Assembly: GCF_004963255.1 (NCBI RefSeq)
Contig: NZ_SUGA01000010.1
Coordinates: 1-64,000 of the forward strand
Reading direction: 5' to 3'
Origin: Mesorhizobium sp.
GTDB lineage: Bacteria > Pseudomonadota > Alphaproteobacteria > Rhizobiales > Rhizobiaceae
Length of the DNA: 64,000 nt
The notes under the pieces were generated by a model. It was given only the letters and a program-made list of their open reading frames with translations. It ran no database searches and had not been told where the DNA came from. This document shows positions 16,930 through 25,039 of the stretch, piece by piece. Each line of letters starts with the position of its first letter. The stretch's first letter is position 1. The position numbers were made by a program, and so were the translations under genes.

Positions 16930-17843
16930 CGTGCCAGCCTCTGCAGGGCGCGGATGACCAACACGGTGGCGCCGGCCATCAGCGAGACGATGATCATGGT
17001 GGTGACCGAGAGCGCGGCGCCCAGCGGCCAGTTCGACGCCTTGCCGAACTGCGCCTGGATGGCATTGGCGATCATGACGCCGTCCTTGCCGCCGACCAGC
17101 TTCGGCGTGACATAGTCGCCGACGGTCGGGATCATGACGATCAGCGCCGCCGAGATGACGCCGGGCGCCGACAACGGCAGGGTGACGCGCAGGAAGGAGC
17201 GCAGCGGCCCGTCGCCGAGATCGGTCGCCGCCTCGACCAGGGTTCGGTCGACCTTCTCCAGCGAAACGAAGATCGGCAGGATGGCGAAGGTCGCCCAGGC
17301 ATGGGTGAGCGTGATGATAACGGCGGTGGAATTGTAGAGCAGCGCGTCCGACGGCTCGCTGATGATGCCAAGGCCCATCAGACCGGAATTCAAGACGCCG
17401 TTATAACCGAGGATCACCTTCCACGACATCACGCGCAGCAGGTAGCTGGTCCAGAACGGGATGGTGATGAGGAACAGCCACAAGCTCTTGTGGCGGCCAC
17501 CATGGAAGGAAATGAAGTAGGCGATCGGGTAGGCGAGCGCCACCGTCAGCAGGCTGACCGTCAGCGAGATGTAGAGCGAGCGCCAGAGCAGGTCGCGGTA
17601 GATCGGCTCGGTCAGCGCGATCCGGTAGTTCTCCAGGGTGAAGGTGTGGTCGATGGTGAGATAGTTCTGCGTCCAGAAGGAATGGGCGATAACGACCAGG
17701 ATCGGCAGGACGAGAAGAATAAGGGCGTAGACGAAGGTGGGACTGATCAGGGCAAAGCCCTGGACGGCTTCCGATTGCAGAAGGGGATTTCGTCTGGCCC
17801 CCGCCATGCGCAACGGGGGCGACCCTTCCGCGGCAACCGTCAT
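16926..17843 (-). CDS. ABC transporter permease, PotB type
   Basis: 305 aa inner-membrane permease, first gene of the leftward transporter operon. The helices begin FALISPTFVYALILLVLPIL; the EAA loop is LVEAATDLGDGPLRSFLRVT. The ATG at 17843 is chosen because it has a GGAGC upstream and starts a normal-length permease; a longer reading adds an unrelated Arg-rich leader. Divergent from the aminotransferase across a 291-bp region with operator site 2. Confidence 0.88.
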   Translation of the reverse strand: MTVAAEGSPPLRMAGARRNPLLQSEAVQGFALISPTFVYALILLVLPILVVIAHSFWTQNYLTIDHTFTLENYRIALTEPIYRDLLWRSLYISLTVSLLTVALAYPIAYFISFHGGRHKSLWLFLITIPFWTSYLLRVMSWKVILGYNGVLNSGLMGLGIISEPSDALLYNSTAVIITLTHAWATFAILPIFVSLEKVDRTLVEAATDLGDGPLRSFLRVTLPLSAPGVISAALIVMIPTVGDYVTPKLVGGKDGVMIANAIQAQFGKASNWPLGAALSVTTMIIVSLMAGATVLVIRALQRLAR

Positions 17844-18029
17844 TGCAGAGCTCCGGGCGTGATTTCGGTAGCTGGCACGGACTGTCCCGCCATGCGGCCT
17901 TCCCATTCGTGGCGCCGGCCGCCTGTTCCCGAATTATGCTTGGAGCATGATCGCTCCCTGGCTTGCCGGCTTTCTTTCATCATGAGCGTATCCGCCGATT
18001 GAAATCAAGCGCTATTTCTGCGATATTGA

Positions 18030-18045
18030 TTGAACGAACATTCAA
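18030..18045. promoter_or_regulatory. Candidate TetR/BetI-type operator, site 2
   Basis: TTGAACGAACATTCAA lies between the divergent permease (17843) and aminotransferase (18135) genes. Its arms match sites at 9796 and 20823, giving the consensus TTGAAYGNNNRTTCAA when each site is read in the appropriate direction. Confidence 0.6.
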
Positions 18046-18134
18046 AATGAAGTGGTGAAAAGCCGAATTTCCTTGGTTTTCCGCGCTTTTTGATGTGCGA
18101 CAAGGTTTCTGCAACCCGATAGTGTGAGGCGAAG

Positions 18135-19553
18135 ATGGCGGCTCAAAGCAAGATCAAGGCAAGCGAACTGATCGGCCCTGGCGATGACGACGCGGTCGCG
18201 CTCGCCAAGCGCCATCTGGTTCAGCCCTGGCCCTATGCCGGCTCGGTCGGCGACGAGGCGCGCACGCTGATCGGCGAGGGCGACGGCATCTACATCACCG
18301 ACGCCTCCGGCAAGCGGCTGATCGATGGCCCGGCCGGCATGTGGTGCATCAATGTCGGCCATCGCCGCGAGGAACTGGCCAAGGTCATGTACGACCAGGC
18401 GATGGCGCTCTCCTACAACACGCCGTGGTACACGATGAACGCGCCCTCGGCCGAGCTGGCGCGCCGCATCGCCGATGCGGCGCCCGGCGACCTCAGCCAC
18501 ACCTTCTTCACCACCGGCGGCTCATCGGCGGTGGAGACGGCGCTGCGCTTCATGCAGTTCTACAACAATGTGCGCGGGCGACCGGAGAAGAAGCTGATCC
18601 TCAGCCGCGGCGGCGCCTATCACGGCTCGACCTATCTGTCGGCCTCGCTCAACGGCCGTCCGCGCGATCACGACTGGATGGATGGCGCAAGCGATCTGGT
18701 GATCAAGCTTTCCTCGCCCGATCCGTTCCGCCGGCCCAAGGGCATGAGCATTGCCGCCTTCACCGACTTCCTGGTCGATCAGTTCCGGGACGCGATCGTG
18801 CGCGTCGGCGCCGACCGCATCGGTGCCTTTGTCGGCGAGCCGGTGCAGGCTTCGGGCGGCGTCATCGTGCCGCCGGACGGGTATCTGAAGCGCATCCGCG
18901 AGATCTGCCGCGAGAACGATATCCTCTATGTCTCGGACGAGGTGGTCACCGGCTTCGGACGGCTCGGCCACGTCTTCGCTTCGGGCGACGTGTTCGGCAT
19001 CGATCCGGACATGATCACCTTCGCCAAGGGCGTCACCTCAGGCTATTTCCCGCTCGGCGGCGTCATCATCTCCGAGCGGCTGCTGGAAGAGCTGCGCCGC
19101 TCCAACCATCCCGACGCATTGTTCGGTCATGGCCTGACCTATACCAGCCATCCGATCAGCTGCGCGGTGGCGCTGAAGAATCTCGACCTGCTGGAAGAAG
19201 GCGTACTTGCCCACACGCGCGAGATCGCGCCCTACTTCCAGGCGCAGTTGAAGACGTTGGAAGAGCTGCCGCTGGTCGGCGAGGTGCGCGGCGTTGGCCT
19301 GATGGCTTGCGTCGAATGCGTGGCCGATCGCGAAAGCAAGGATCCGCTGCAACTCGACAAGGATGTCGGCAAACGCATCGACGCGCATTGCCACGAACTC
19401 GGCCTTCTGGTGCGGCCGCTGATCAACATGTGCGTGATGTCGCCGCCGCTGATCATCACCAAAGAGCAGGTCGACGATATGGTGGCGATCCTGCGCGAAG
19501 GGATTTCGCGGACGATGGATGATTTGCGGAAGGAAGGCGTCTGGCGGGGGTGA
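18135..19553 (+). CDS. PLP-dependent class III aminotransferase
   Basis: 472 aa fold-type I aminotransferase of the omega-amino acid/polyamine group. TTGGSSAVETALRF near residue 126 binds the PLP phosphate, YHGST near 162 stacks on the ring, DEVVTGFGRLG near 268 holds the ring-nitrogen Asp, and the Schiff-base Lys is K298 in TFAKGVTSGY. The length and motifs are intact. The ATG at 18135 has GAGGCGAAG just upstream. Operator site 2 lies in its promoter. It probably removes a terminal amino group from a compound imported by the neighbouring transporter; the substrate is not resolved. Confidence 0.9.
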   Translation: MAAQSKIKASELIGPGDDDAVALAKRHLVQPWPYAGSVGDEARTLIGEGDGIYITDASGKRLIDGPAGMWCINVGHRREELAKVMYDQAMALSYNTPWYTMNAPSAELARRIADAAPGDLSHTFFTTGGSSAVETALRFMQFYNNVRGRPEKKLILSRGGAYHGSTYLSASLNGRPRDHDWMDGASDLVIKLSSPDPFRRPKGMSIAAFTDFLVDQFRDAIVRVGADRIGAFVGEPVQASGGVIVPPDGYLKRIREICRENDILYVSDEVVTGFGRLGHVFASGDVFGIDPDMITFAKGVTSGYFPLGGVIISERLLEELRRSNHPDALFGHGLTYTSHPISCAVALKNLDLLEEGVLAHTREIAPYFQAQLKTLEELPLVGEVRGVGLMACVECVADRESKDPLQLDKDVGKRIDAHCHELGLLVRPLINMCVMSPPLIITKEQVDDMVAILREGISRTMDDLRKEGVWRG

Positions 19554-19563
19554 TTAGCTCTTT

Positions 19564-19590
19564 CCTTCTCCCCGTTTCACGGGGAGAAGG
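19564..19590. terminator. Perfect stem-loop between convergent genes
   Basis: CCTTCTCCCCG pairs perfectly with CGGGGAGAAGG around a 5-base loop. It sits in the 47-bp gap between the aminotransferase stop (19553) and the Rieske gene stop (19601), so it can end transcription from both sides. Its arms resemble the repeat at 3651-3797. Confidence 0.65.
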
Positions 19591-19600
19591 AGGAGAGGAG

Positions 19601-20803
19601 CTACCCCCTCGACCGCAGCGCGTCGTTCAGGCCCCACATGTCCTTTTCCTCGGGTGCCGTCTCCAGGTTCAGCACCGGGACCTGCCTGCGCAGATGGTCG
19701 TGGTGGGTGCGCACGCCGTACTCCAAATCCGACAAGTAAAAGCCTTCGAAAGCCTCCGACAGCATGGATTCGTTCGACCACACCGAAAGCTGCACGTCCT
19801 CGTTCATGGTGTCGCGATCGATGCGGTACGCAAGGTAGCGCGCGGCCGCCTGCTCCCTGGTCTCGTCCTTGTAACGGTAGATGGCGCCGCGCAGCAGCGT
19901 CTCGCCGGTCGACAGCGGGAACTCCTGATAGAACTGGACGGATTCCGGCATGATCGACAGCGCGTTGTTGGGGAAGATGCCGTAATAGATCCAGGCCTTG
20001 CGCAGATGCTCCGGCAGATGCGCGGCCTCGGGCGCGAGCTTGATGTATTCGCGCACGCTCCAGCGCCGGCCGGCATGCGGATTGTAGGTGGCGAAGGAGC
20101 GCGACACGCCGTTGACGAAAGGCTCGTCGAAATAGGTGGCGCCGTAGAGGTCCTGCAGCGCCGGATGCGCCATGGCGACGTGATAGCCTTCATTGTCGAC
20201 GTCGCGCACCGACTTCCAGTTGACCGGCGATTTCTGCGTCCAGATGCCCCAAGACGGCACCATGTCGGCGACGTTGTAATGCGCCATCTCGGCCTCGATC
20301 GGCTTGAGCAGCTCGGCGACCGAAGGCTGCGGGCCGCCCTTGCGGAAGCGGATGAAGATGAACCCCATCCAGATTTCGAGATCGAGCGGCATAAGGCCGA
20401 ACTCGGTCTTGTCGAGCTCGGGGAAGGAGCGCGGACGGGCAGCGCCGCGCAGCGTGCCGTCGAGATTGTAGACCCAGCCGTGAAACGGGCAGACCAGCGC
20501 GTTCTTGCAGCTGCCCTGGCTGTCGGCGACGACGCGGCTGCCGCGGTGGCGGCACATATTGTTGAAGGCGCGCACGACGCCGTCCTTGCCGCGCACGATC
20601 AGCGCGCGCTCGCCAATGACGTCCATGGTCAGATAGTCGCCTGCATTCGGCACGTCGGAGACATGGCCGGCGATCTGCCAGTGATTGCGAAAGACATATT
20701 CCTTCTCGAGCTCGAGAAGGGCGTTGGAGTGATAGCTCCACCCCGGCAAACCCCGCCGGTCCCAATCGTTGGGGATCGCCACGTCACGGAGGTGCGGGTT
20801 CAT
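19601..20803 (-). CDS. Rieske non-heme iron oxygenase, alpha subunit
   Basis: 400 aa oxygenase. The Rieske [2Fe-2S] cluster ligands are C84, H86 (CRHRGS), C105 and H108 (CPFHGW). The mononuclear iron site is in NWKSVRDVDNEGYHVAMAH, with H208 and H213. Length and motifs fit the demethylase branch (glycine betaine, stachydrine, carnitine oxygenases), which act on quaternary amines. No ferredoxin reductase is encoded within the cluster, so electrons must come from elsewhere. Operator site 3 lies 20 bp upstream of the start. It is monocistronic and convergent with the aminotransferase. Confidence 0.9.
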   Translation of the reverse strand: MNPHLRDVAIPNDWDRRGLPGWSYHSNALLELEKEYVFRNHWQIAGHVSDVPNAGDYLTMDVIGERALIVRGKDGVVRAFNNMCRHRGSRVVADSQGSCKNALVCPFHGWVYNLDGTLRGAARPRSFPELDKTEFGLMPLDLEIWMGFIFIRFRKGGPQPSVAELLKPIEAEMAHYNVADMVPSWGIWTQKSPVNWKSVRDVDNEGYHVAMAHPALQDLYGATYFDEPFVNGVSRSFATYNPHAGRRWSVREYIKLAPEAAHLPEHLRKAWIYYGIFPNNALSIMPESVQFYQEFPLSTGETLLRGAIYRYKDETREQAAARYLAYRIDRDTMNEDVQLSVWSNESMLSEAFEGFYLSDLEYGVRTHHDHLRRQVPVLNLETAPEEKDMWGLNDALRSRG

Positions 20804-20822
20804 CGGAATGCTCTTCTTTTTG

Positions 20823-20838
20823 TTGAATGCTCATTCAA
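20823..20838. promoter_or_regulatory. Candidate TetR/BetI-type operator, site 3
   Basis: TTGAATGCTCATTCAA lies 20-35 bp upstream of the Rieske oxygenase start (20803). It is the most symmetric of the three cluster sites: only the central two bases differ from a perfect palindrome. Confidence 0.62.
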
Positions 20839-21279
20839 TATAGACATATTTTCCATTGAAATGCAACGGCTTGTAGGAATACGGAAATTCCAAGGCTGTA
20901 AGTTCGACCTCGTCCGGGCCGGAAAAATCCCGTAGAATCCGGGCCTTAATCGAGGAAGCGGAACGGCGCTTGCGAGCGCCGGTGCCCGCGTCGGAAAGGG
21001 CATGTTTCGATCGATGCCGAGCTGCGGCAGACGACAGCGACGCGCTCGATTCAAGCGTTGCTGTGTGAGGCTGTTTACAGTCGGGCAGGCGCGACAGGCG
21101 CATAGCTGCGCCAACCAGCTCGATAATCGGTCGAATGGTTGCCGTGGATCCGAAGGCCGCACCGCTCAGCGTCTGTTTCAATCCTGTTACACAGGCAATC
21201 GCCGCCAATCATCCGACTGTTACGTGGTGCGACTAAGTTCGTTTCACAGCAAAAAGAAAGATAACGAAGGGAACAGCCG
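20839..21279. other. 441-bp gap without a supported gene
   Basis: Frames here give only short, low-quality readings on both strands with no recognisable domain. The right end supplies the leader of the small secreted protein at 21280, with AAGGGAA as its ribosome site. I see no tRNA, clear terminator or operator beyond site 3. Confidence 0.5.
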
Positions 21280-21690
21280 ATGTTTGCGAAAGTTCATGCC
21301 GCCGATACGAATCGCCGCCAGCATGGCCCGGAGCGCAATGACCGCCGGCCGAAACTTGCGCTGCGCCAGCGCGCCAGCGACCATCCGATGGCGATGTTCA
21401 TGCTGATCGGCGCCTGCGCCTTCGTCGGCATGCTGGCCGCGCCCGCCTCCGGTCCGGCCTTCGCGTCGATCAACCCGCCAGGCAATGTCGTTGAAGGCGC
21501 GCAGACCACGCTCAAGACCGCCCGCCTGCCGGAACCTGCAATCGACTTTGCCTGTAAGGGCCAGAACTGGGGCGCCGAGAGCGTCGAGTGCCTGCGCGCC
21601 ATCGCCGAGCAGTCCGGCCAGCACCGTGAGCGCGCTGTGCGCATGATCGCCAACGCCGCGCCGGTCACCAACACGCCCAACATTTTTTAA
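21280..21690 (+). CDS. Small hypothetical exported or membrane-anchored protein
   Basis: 136 aa. A basic N-terminal stretch of about 36 residues is followed by a hydrophobic segment AMFMLIGACAFVGMLAA, which could be an uncleaved anchor or a signal sequence ending near AFA. The rest has two cysteines (DFACKGQNWGAESVECLRA) that may form a disulfide in the periplasm. No known domain recognised. AAGGGAA stands 7 bases before the ATG, and a textbook terminator follows, so the gene is monocistronic and probably real. Confidence 0.65.
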   Translation: MFAKVHAADTNRRQHGPERNDRRPKLALRQRASDHPMAMFMLIGACAFVGMLAAPASGPAFASINPPGNVVEGAQTTLKTARLPEPAIDFACKGQNWGAESVECLRAIAEQSGQHRERAVRMIANAAPVTNTPNIF

Positions 21691-21725
21691 GACCTCCCCA
21701 GAGCGCTCCCTCCTGCGCTCAAGTC

Positions 21726-21764
21726 AGGCTCCCGCCGCTAAGTCGGTCGGGAGCCTCTTTTTTT
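21726..21764 (+). terminator. Rho-independent terminator
   Basis: AGGCTCCCG pairs with CGGGAGCCT and is followed by a run of seven T residues. It ends the transcript of the small exported protein. Confidence 0.85.
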
Positions 21765-21765
21765 G

Positions 21766-21907
21766 GGGTCTGTCCATATTCAGGTGAGGCCGGCCTGCGA
21801 AGGGTGGCCTCCTGCGCTTCCGGTGCTCACGTACTTTTAGTACGCTCCGCTCCGGTTCTCGGAAGCCACCCTTCTCGGCTCGGCCTGACCTGAATCTGAA
21901 CAGACCC
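21766..21907. repeat. Long imperfect palindrome with CGTACTTTTAGTACG centre
   Basis: The left end GGGTCTGTCCATATTCAGG pairs imperfectly with the right end, CCTGAATCTGAACAGACCC. Inner arms GAAGGGTGGC and GCCACCCTTC also pair, and the centre is CGTACTTTTAGTACG. The layout is that of a rhizobial intergenic palindromic element. No ORF inside. Confidence 0.7.
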
Positions 21908-21958
21908 GTGCAGGCGCCAACTCGGAATTCGGCCGCGCGCCTTTCCAGGTTAGCCCGC

Positions 21959-24073
21959 TCAGATGTGCGAGCCATTGTCGGCTGCTGCTGCGGCTTCGTC
22001 AGCTACGGCCGACAGGATGCCGCGGACGTCGAGCGTCGAGAACGGCTTTTCCAGAATGTGCGGGCGCTGCGGCGGCGGCAGCGCTTCGATCTCCGCCTTG
22101 GCGCCGATGAGGTCGCCGGTCACCAGCACGAAGCGCTTGGCCAGAGCGGGCTGCTGCGAGAGCAGCTCGCGGTAGATCGCGATGCCGCTGATGCCCGGCA
22201 TGCGCAGGTCGGAAAAGACGATGTCCGGCGGCATATGGCCCGTGAGCACGTCGGCGGCGGACGTCCAGCTTGCCACCACACGCGACTTGAGCCCCATCAG
22301 CTCCAATATATCCGAAAGCGAGCCCGCGACGTCGGGCTCGTCGTCGATGATCAACGCATGGCGCAACCCGCTCGAGCGCGCCGGCCCTTCACCCGCGCTT
22401 GCGGCACCGCCGGCAATCGCCGGCAATTGCACGACGAAGCGCGCGCCGGTCGGTTGCACTTCCTCGAACCAGATGCTGCCGTTGTGGCGCTCGACGATCG
22501 ACTTCGAGATCGACAGGCCGATGCCGGTGCCAACCCCGACCGGCTTGGTGGTGAAATAGGATTCGAAGATGCGCGCGCGGATCGCCTCTGGAATGCCCGG
22601 GCCGTTGTCCTCGACGGAGAAGCCCGGATTGCCGTGCTCGTTGCGGAATGTCCGCACCTTGATGATCCGCTCGCCGGTGATGCCGGCCAGCGCATGCTGG
22701 CTGTTGATGAGGAAGTTCGCCGCCACCTGGGTGATATGGTCGGCGTCGGCCATGGCAAGCAGCGGCCCGGTGGCGAAATCGGTGTCGATGATGATGCCGC
22801 TGGAGCGGGCGCCATAGGCGGTGACCTCGAGCGCCGAGCGCATCACCTGGTTGAGATCGGTCTCGGCCTGCTCGGTCGGGTGCAGGCGCACCATCGACAG
22901 GAAGCTCTTGACGATGCGGCCGCAGCGCTCGGCGGCCGCGCGCACCTTCTCGGCGCGCACCTTGGTCTGCGGGTCGCCGGCGAATTCGTGCAGCAGCGTC
23001 GCCTGCGCCACCACCACCGCCAGTGGGTTGTTGAGCTCGTGCGAGACCCCGGCGAGCAGCGAGCCCATCGCCGCCATCTTCTCGTTCTGGTGCAGCTTCT
23101 CGCGCTGGCGGTTGATCTCCTCCTCGGCCTGCAGCTTTTCGCGCAGGTCGCGGATCGAGCCGAAGATCAGGCGGCGGTCGGCAACGCGCATCTCCGTCGC
23201 CGTCAGCTCGATCGGGAAAATCTCGCCGGCGGCGTTCTGGGTGACGGTCTCCAGGCGCTGGCCGACCATCGGCGCGCCGCGGCCGGCCATGTATTCGGCA
23301 CCCGAGGCGTAGCCCTTGCGGTAATATATCGGAACGATGGTATCGAGCAGGTCCTTGCCGAGGATGGCGCTGCGCTGGAAGCCGAACATCTTCTCGGCGG
23401 CCGGATTGAACTCGATGATCGAACCCGTCTCGTCGATGACAATGATGGCGTCGAGCGAGGCCTGCAGCATGGTGCGGCGGATCACCTCGCTGGCATGCGC
23501 CTCGGATGGCGAGCGCTCGATGGCGTCGCCGATGGCCAGAGCGATGATGTGCAGCGTCGCCTCTTCCTCATCCGTCCATTCACGCTCGGCGATGCAGTCG
23601 TTGACGGCCAGCGTGCCCCAGAAATGGCCATGCGCGAAGACGGAGACGGACAGGAACGACTTGATGCTCTGCTTCTCGAAATCGGCGCGCAGGAAACCGT
23701 CCAGGTTGCGCGTGTGGCCGGAGAAGATCTTGCCCTGGCGCTCGTCTTCCTGCAGCCGCTCCAGCAAGGAATCCGAGTTGATGATCGACTGCATGATCAC
23801 GGTGGGCGAGGCCAGGTCGCCGCCGAAGTCGGGGTCGATCCAGTAGGCAGCGACGGACTGCGCAAAACCCTCACCCGGCAATTCACGCAGCCGGAAGAGA
23901 ATGCCGCGCTGGCAATCCATCTTGCGGCACACCGTCTCCAGTATGCCGTCCATCTCGCGCTGCCAGTCGCCCGCCTCGCGCAGGCGGCGCACGACATGGA
24001 CGGCCGCCATCGCGGCGCCGCCCGGGCGCGAGGCATGCATATCGGTGCGTGCTGCATCAGCAGTCATGGTCAT
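21959..24073 (-). CDS. Hybrid sensor histidine kinase (GAF-PAS-HisKA-HATPase-REC)
   Basis: 704 aa cytoplasmic sensor; no membrane helix is seen. A GAF-like domain covers roughly residues 20-160 and a PAS domain 170-300 (DAIIVIDETGSIIEFNPAAEKMFG cut short). The HisKA box is LLAGVSHELNNPLAV with the phospho-His. N and G boxes are FLINSQHAL, DNGPGIP and GTGIGLSISKSI. A C-terminal receiver (residues 575-695) retains IIDDEPD and the phospho-Asp in VFSDLRMPG. The ATG at 24073 is preferred to an upstream GTG that would add a basic non-homologous leader. The kinase follows the response regulator gene 24218-24994 and likely phosphorylates it or its own receiver. The signal is unknown. Confidence 0.85.
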   Translation of the reverse strand: MTMTADAARTDMHASRPGGAAMAAVHVVRRLREAGDWQREMDGILETVCRKMDCQRGILFRLRELPGEGFAQSVAAYWIDPDFGGDLASPTVIMQSIINSDSLLERLQEDERQGKIFSGHTRNLDGFLRADFEKQSIKSFLSVSVFAHGHFWGTLAVNDCIAEREWTDEEEATLHIIALAIGDAIERSPSEAHASEVIRRTMLQASLDAIIVIDETGSIIEFNPAAEKMFGFQRSAILGKDLLDTIVPIYYRKGYASGAEYMAGRGAPMVGQRLETVTQNAAGEIFPIELTATEMRVADRRLIFGSIRDLREKLQAEEEINRQREKLHQNEKMAAMGSLLAGVSHELNNPLAVVVAQATLLHEFAGDPQTKVRAEKVRAAAERCGRIVKSFLSMVRLHPTEQAETDLNQVMRSALEVTAYGARSSGIIIDTDFATGPLLAMADADHITQVAANFLINSQHALAGITGERIIKVRTFRNEHGNPGFSVEDNGPGIPEAIRARIFESYFTTKPVGVGTGIGLSISKSIVERHNGSIWFEEVQPTGARFVVQLPAIAGGAASAGEGPARSSGLRHALIIDDEPDVAGSLSDILELMGLKSRVVASWTSAADVLTGHMPPDIVFSDLRMPGISGIAIYRELLSQQPALAKRFVLVTGDLIGAKAEIEALPPPQRPHILEKPFSTLDVRGILSAVADEAAAAADNGSHI

Positions 24074-24149
24074 TCCAGCCCGGAACGTCGGTCGTTCAGA
24101 GCATCCTCCGTTCCCGCGGAAACGGCGAACCACTCTATCGCTTTGTTTT

Positions 24150-24212
24150 GACGCAATTCCGGACGGAAGGCTACGGCGAAACCGCCGAGCCGCCACTCAC
24201 ACTTTCCCGGAA
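24150..24212. repeat. Degenerate copy of the GCAATTCCGGACGGAA intergenic repeat
   Basis: GACGCAATTCCGGACGGAAG at 24150 and CACTTTCCCGGAA further on match the two ends of the better preserved copy at 27190-27233, with a longer middle. It fills the gap between the kinase start and the regulator stop. Confidence 0.5.
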
Positions 24213-24217
24213 CCGAT

Positions 24218-24994
24218 CTAGTTGGGCTCCCCGCTCGGCAGCGAGAAGATATAGCCTTCGCCGCGCACCGTGCGCAGGAATTTCGGATTGGCTGGGTCGG
24301 CCTCGATCTTCTTGCGCAACCGCATGATGCGGATGTCGACCGCGCGCGAGGATTCCGGGTCCTCGACGAAGCCGATGGCTTCCGAAATCGCCGCGCGCGT
24401 CAGGAGGCGGTTGGCGCGGGTGAGGAAAACCTCGAGCACGTCGAATTCGCTCTTGGCCATCTCGATCACCGCGCCGTTGGCGGCGGTGACCAGGCGACCG
24501 TCGAAATCGGCCTGAAAGCCGCCGAAATTCATGAAACGCCGATTGCCGGTCTCGGCCTTCGCGGCTTGCGGCTCCGCCGGTTGCGGCACGCGGCGCAAAA
24601 CGCTGCGCACCCGCGCCAGCACCTCGCGCAATTCGTACGGCTTGACGATGTAATCGTCGGCGCCGAGCTCCAGCCCGACGATGCGGTCGAGCGCGGTGCC
24701 GGCTGCGGTGGCATAGATGATGCCGATCGGCGTTTTCGAGCGCAGCCAGCGGCCGAGCGACAGCCCGTCCTCGCCGGGCATGGCGATGTCGAGGATGGCG
24801 AGGTGAAAGGGCTGGGCTTCGAACAGCGCTCGCGCCGCCACGGCATTCTCGGCCGTCACGACGTCATAGCCGCTGGCGCCGAGATACTCGGCCACGGCCT
24901 CCCTCAGATCAGGTTCGTCCTCGACGACGATGATGCGTGCCTTCACGACGCGCTCGCTCCCGCTTTCAGTGGAAAGTAGATTGGGTATAAACAT
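24218..24994 (-). CDS. OmpR-family two-component response regulator
   Basis: 258 aa regulator. The receiver is intact: acidic pair in IIVVEDEPD, phospho-Asp in LAILDIAMPG, Thr in YATAAG and Lys in DYIVKPYE. A winged-helix DNA-binding domain follows (about residues 150-250), ending LRTVRGEGYIFSLP. An alternative GTG at 24946 begins directly before the receiver and has a GGGAG upstream; it may be the real start. Upstream of the hybrid kinase in the same operon and divergent from a degenerate OmpR-like paralogue only 45 bp away. Confidence 0.88.
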   Translation of the reverse strand: MFIPNLLSTESGSERVVKARIIVVEDEPDLREAVAEYLGASGYDVVTAENAVAARALFEAQPFHLAILDIAMPGEDGLSLGRWLRSKTPIGIIYATAAGTALDRIVGLELGADDYIVKPYELREVLARVRSVLRRVPQPAEPQAAKAETGNRRFMNFGGFQADFDGRLVTAANGAVIEMAKSEFDVLEVFLTRANRLLTRAAISEAIGFVEDPESSRAVDIRIMRLRKKIEADPANPKFLRTVRGEGYIFSLPSGEPN

Positions 24995-25039
24995 GATGTC
25001 CAGCACTCATCTCGAGTTGTCTGTGGCGGGGTGGAGAAA

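Noticed and set aside
21908..24151. Plus-strand open frame of about 750 codons opposite the histidine kinase
   Set aside because: The minus strand encodes all kinase and receiver motifs; the plus frame is Arg/His/Asp-rich shadow sequence.
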